This document shows positions 61,496-64,000 of a DNA stretch of 64,000 bases, piece by piece. Position numbers and translations under genes: made by a program. The stretch is from assembly GCF_017115085.1 (NCBI RefSeq), contig NZ_JABXKJ010000097.1, positions 39,113 through 103,112 on the forward strand. Direction: 5' to 3'. The notes under the pieces were generated by a model. It saw nothing but the letters and a program-made list of their open reading frames with translations, ran no database searches and was not told the DNA's origin. Each line of letters begins with the position of its first letter. Positions within the stretch are counted from its first letter, which is position 1. Origin of the DNA: Nostoc sp. NMS7 (GTDB taxonomy: Bacteria; Cyanobacteriota; Cyanobacteriia; Cyanobacteriales; Nostocaceae).

Positions 61496-61609
61496 AAAAG
61501 CAATCGCACTCATGCGCTCCAAAATGATAGTGTCAAGGTAGTTATCTTTTCGGGATGACGCGCTCACTCAGCCGCGTCCAGTCTCGTTTTACCTAGACAT
61601 TACCTAGAC

Positions 61610-62302
61610 ATGAGCCAAACAGGGAAAAACAAGAAGCTGGCATCTTTTAACTGCGACCAAAAGATGTGGGAGCAGTTTATCGCCCGTTGTAAGTCGAAAG
61701 GGACGACGGCAACAGCCACGCTGACCCAATTTATCGAACTTTACCTAGATGATATAGATAACCTTGATGCAATTGGTGGCGATAATTTAGATAAACGCTT
61801 GGACTCTAAGATTAAGGCAAGTGTTGAGGAATACTTAGTTGTTGGCAACAATAGTCACCCCAACCCGACCAATGAAACGATATTAGCTATTTGCTCACGA
61901 CTTGATAAGCTGGAGTCACAGTTTTCAAGTGAATCTAATAGCAAGGAAACCACAGCAATCCATAATCTCGCCGATTTATCACAAAAAATTGAGGGGATAA
62001 CAGCCCGAATGACACAGTTTACTGAGGCGATTATTAAAATTCAAAATCATCTCAACAACCAACCGAGGCGGGGCAATAAATCGTACTACAACAATTCATC
62101 CTTCAAAGTGCATACTCCCCGAATGCAACCATTAACCGAAGAAGGTTTAGCTTCAAGACTTGGTGTCAGTGTAGAAACTGTACGCGAACAGCGAATTAAG
62201 TTGCACCCACCGCTTTTTGTGGCATGGTGCAAGGGCAAGGATAAATCGGGTATGGGGTGGGAATTTAACGAAAATACGGGATTATATCATCCGGTAAGTT
62301 AG
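61610..62302 (+). CDS. Hypothetical plasmid-type accessory protein
   Basis: 230 residues, ATG at 61610, 114 bases after the recombinase. A short basic start (TGKNKKLASFNCDQKMWEQF) resembles the first strand and helix of ribbon-helix-helix proteins; the middle (60-150) is helical, and the end includes GLASRLGVSVETVREQRIKL, a helix-turn-helix, then KSGMGWEFNENTGLYHPV. The architecture suggests a DNA-binding accessory. It probably belongs with the recombinase gene. No enzymatic motif. Confidence 0.55.
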   Translation: MSQTGKNKKLASFNCDQKMWEQFIARCKSKGTTATATLTQFIELYLDDIDNLDAIGGDNLDKRLDSKIKASVEEYLVVGNNSHPNPTNETILAICSRLDKLESQFSSESNSKETTAIHNLADLSQKIEGITARMTQFTEAIIKIQNHLNNQPRRGNKSYYNNSSFKVHTPRMQPLTEEGLASRLGVSVETVREQRIKLHPPLFVAWCKGKDKSGMGWEFNENTGLYHPVS

Positions 62303-62422
62303 GATTTTTATTAATTTTAAATACGCCTACACACTTGTTGATTTTTGGCATAACACCAGTTTAATTTCTCTCACGAGTGCTAGATATTTTTTTGCTCAAA
62401 ATAGCAGCTTTAAATATTAATA

Positions 62423-62665
62423 TTATTGAAAGCGTAATAAATATTCTTTTGTACTTAGGAGATAGTTAGGCGAGTCAGGAGAATAAGGAGACTGATAAAG
62501 AACACTTGCGCCTTTTGATAGGATTAAAGGCTCAATCTCTTCGACTTTATGTGCTGGAACATTACCCATAACAACTACAGCACCCGACCATAATTGAGGA
62601 AGTAAACACTTTTCGATAGCTAATAGCTCATAGAGCCTGAAAAGTCTTTTAAATCATACTCGTGA
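62423..62665 (-). pseudogene. IS630-family transposase remnant (C-terminal part)
   Basis: A minus-strand open frame reading LPQLWSGAVVVMGNVPAHKV, then IEPLILSKGASVLYQSPYSP, matches the DDE segment of IS630 transposases (VVMDN..AHK ... G..V.YL.PYSPD..PIE). The catalytic Asp of VVMDN is Gly and the segment after PYSPD is degenerate, so it cannot be active. It ends at TAA 62423. No terminal inverted repeats were identified. The element separates the recombinase pair from the truncated reductase gene. The rest of 62303-62746 shows nothing else. Confidence 0.75.
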
Positions 62666-62746
62666 TACAATTAAACTTAAAACTATCTATAAAAACGAAA
62701 GCGTACTTTTACAAGTGCAATCACTTATGTTTAAGCTTATGGTCGT

Positions 62747-63496
62747 ATGGGAAAAGGAGCAAATGATACTGGACTGTCACGTTATCATCTGATTCGAGCC
62801 TGTGAGGACAGCCTGCGACGATTAGACACAGATTACATCGACCTCTATCAAGTTCATGGTTTCGATGCTCTGACTCCACTAGAAGAAACGCTTCGCGCCT
62901 TAGATTCACTTGTACGTAGTGGTAAAGTTCGCTACATTGGCTGCTCTAATTATTCAGCTTGGCATTTAATGAAGGCGCTGTCTGTATCAGAGCGTTTGAA
63001 CTTGGAGCGCTATGTGTCACAACAGGTTTATTACTCGCTTGTGGCGCGAGAGTTGGAATTTGAACTAATTCCTCTTTCTTTAGATCAAGGTGTGGGTATC
63101 TTGGTGTGGAGTCCGCTTGCTTTTGGTTTTCTCTCAGGTAAGTATCGCCGTGGTCAGTCCCAACCGGAGGGGACGCGACGAGCAAAAATCGGTGATATTG
63201 GCACTGTCAGTGACCTGGAAAAGGGATACGACATTGTGGAAGTTCTGCACGAAGTGGCTAATAACCGTGGTGTCAGTGTTGCTCAAGTCGCACTCAACTG
63301 GCTGTTACGTCAGTCTGGTATTACATCCGTTATTATCGGAGCGCGGAATGAACAACAACTTCGAGACAACCTTGGTGCCGCTCAGTGGGAGCTAACATTA
63401 GAGGAAGTAAATCGGCTCAATCAGGTTAGCGCCAACGCGCCAATCTATCCTTACTGGCATCAGCGCAAGTTCGGGGCTGAACGCATTCCACAATAA
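62747..63496 (+). pseudogene. Aldo/keto reductase, 5'-truncated
   Basis: 249 residues from the first ATG at 62747; an in-frame TAA lies at 62732. The product is the C-terminal three quarters of an aldo/keto reductase of the YghZ/Tas-like group: SLRRLDTDYIDLYQVHG, LDSLVRSGKVRYIGCSNYSA, VSQQVYYSLVARELE, ILVWSPLAFGFLSGKY and the NADPH-binding end VIIGARNEQQLRDNLGA. Members normally have about 330 residues. The first 85 residues, with the Asp-Tyr-Lys of the catalytic tetrad, are missing, while the His (YQVHG) is present. The 5' end was lost next to the IS630 remnant. It is almost certainly inactive and may mark the island edge. Confidence 0.75.
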
Positions 63497-64000
63497 AAAT
63501 ATCCCAGTTGCGATCGCATGAAGGCAGTGAGCTTGGTGCGATCGCTTTGGTGGTTTGTCACACGTCCCTTTTTAAATTCCAAAGGCATTAGGTGGTTATC
63601 TTTTTCTTCCACCGCATTAATAATGCCATTAACCAAAAGGCGATGGCTTCACACCCACTGATGTCGGTAAAATATAAACGATTTAGTTATGAGTCTTTCA
63701 ATATCTTGAACTTCATCAGCTTGTGTAACTTCAAAACGTAACCATTCAGGGGAGTGGCAGATACAGAAGTTCCCGCTATTGTGAGGTACGTTCTCAGTCC
63801 TGAAAGGGTATAAGAGATAGCAGGAAGGGGAGAAACTGTACTTCATAACAGCAGAAAGCGCTGTAATTACGCCATCCTTTATCTACAGAATTGGTGTAGT
63901 CCGGTGTCACCATCAGTTGCAACTGCGATCACTCTTTGGTAAAACTGGATGGATGATGCTGTGTAGAGCGGTAACTAAGATAAAATTGTTTTGGCAGTAG
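63497..64000. other. Right-end noncoding stretch with HIP1 sites
   Basis: Contains two HIP1-type octamers near 63513 and 63537 and one possible small gene on the minus strand. No RNA gene or mobile element was recognised. Confidence 0.5.
63649..63846 (-). CDS. Small hypothetical protein (65 aa)
   Basis: ATG at 63846. The product is aromatic- and cysteine-containing at the start (MKYSFSPSCYLLYPFRTENV) and ends with an acidic helix (EVTQADEVQDIERLITKSFI). The last half has coding-like composition. No family was recognised; it may be spurious. Confidence 0.3.
   Translation of the reverse strand: MKYSFSPSCYLLYPFRTENVPHNSGNFCICHSPEWLRFEVTQADEVQDIERLITKSFIFYRHQWV

Overview
This 64 kb window looks like an accessory (defence-island or plasmid-like) region of a filamentous cyanobacterium of the Nostocales. 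The evidence is frequent HIP1 octamers (GCGATCGC), heptameric short tandem repeats of the TTGGGNA type, GC-rich palindromic interspersed repeats of the type translated as PSPSGRG, and a moderate-to-low GC content. No housekeeping operon, tRNA or rRNA was recognised.

Layout. (1) 1-1500: an edge-truncated gene and small debris. (2) 1501-22029, minus strand: a class 1 DISARM-type locus, read from drmD downwards. It holds drmD (SNF2 helicase), a PLD-family nuclease, drmMI (adenine methylase), an inserted block (DUF559 endonuclease, Rpn nuclease and a DUF4351 fragment on the plus strand, UPF0175 antitoxin, RelE-UvrD fusion), then drmA, drmB and drmC. (3) 22531-31685, minus strand: three overlapping genes. 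These are a sacsin/HSP90-like ATPase, a 1973-residue protein carrying a second such ATPase domain plus a C-terminal DarT-like ADP-ribosyltransferase, and a DarG-like macrodomain protein. This is the best candidate for an undescribed system: an ATPase-controlled DarTG. It is AT-rich, has an XRE regulator upstream and lies between two near-identical 41-bp direct repeats. (4) 32827-39035: a three-gene cassette of unknown function, a divergent promoter with three copies of a 15-bp palindrome, two unknown proteins and a cytosine-C5 methyltransferase. (5) 39085-45791: a caspase-like protease, a TPR gene cut by a roughly 100-bp MITE, and a caspase-Ski2 helicase fusion. (6) 45883-57721: a WYL-domain regulator divergent from a three-gene operon ending in a 2121-residue DUF1998 helicase that resembles Druantia DruE. 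(7) 57722-64000: an AIPR-like protein, a ribbon-helix-helix/coiled-coil protein with a duplicated tail fragment nearby, a tyrosine recombinase, an accessory protein, an IS630 transposase remnant and a 5'-truncated aldo/keto reductase.

How the parts may work together. DISARM and the DruE-type operon are multi-gene anti-phage systems built round large helicases and, for DISARM, self-marking methylation. The DarTG-like module, the two caspase proteins and the RelE-UvrD/UPF0175 pair look like abortive-infection or toxin-type responses. Repeats, a MITE, IS debris and a recombinase show how the island was assembled. Functions are inferred from motifs read by eye; no database search was possible.
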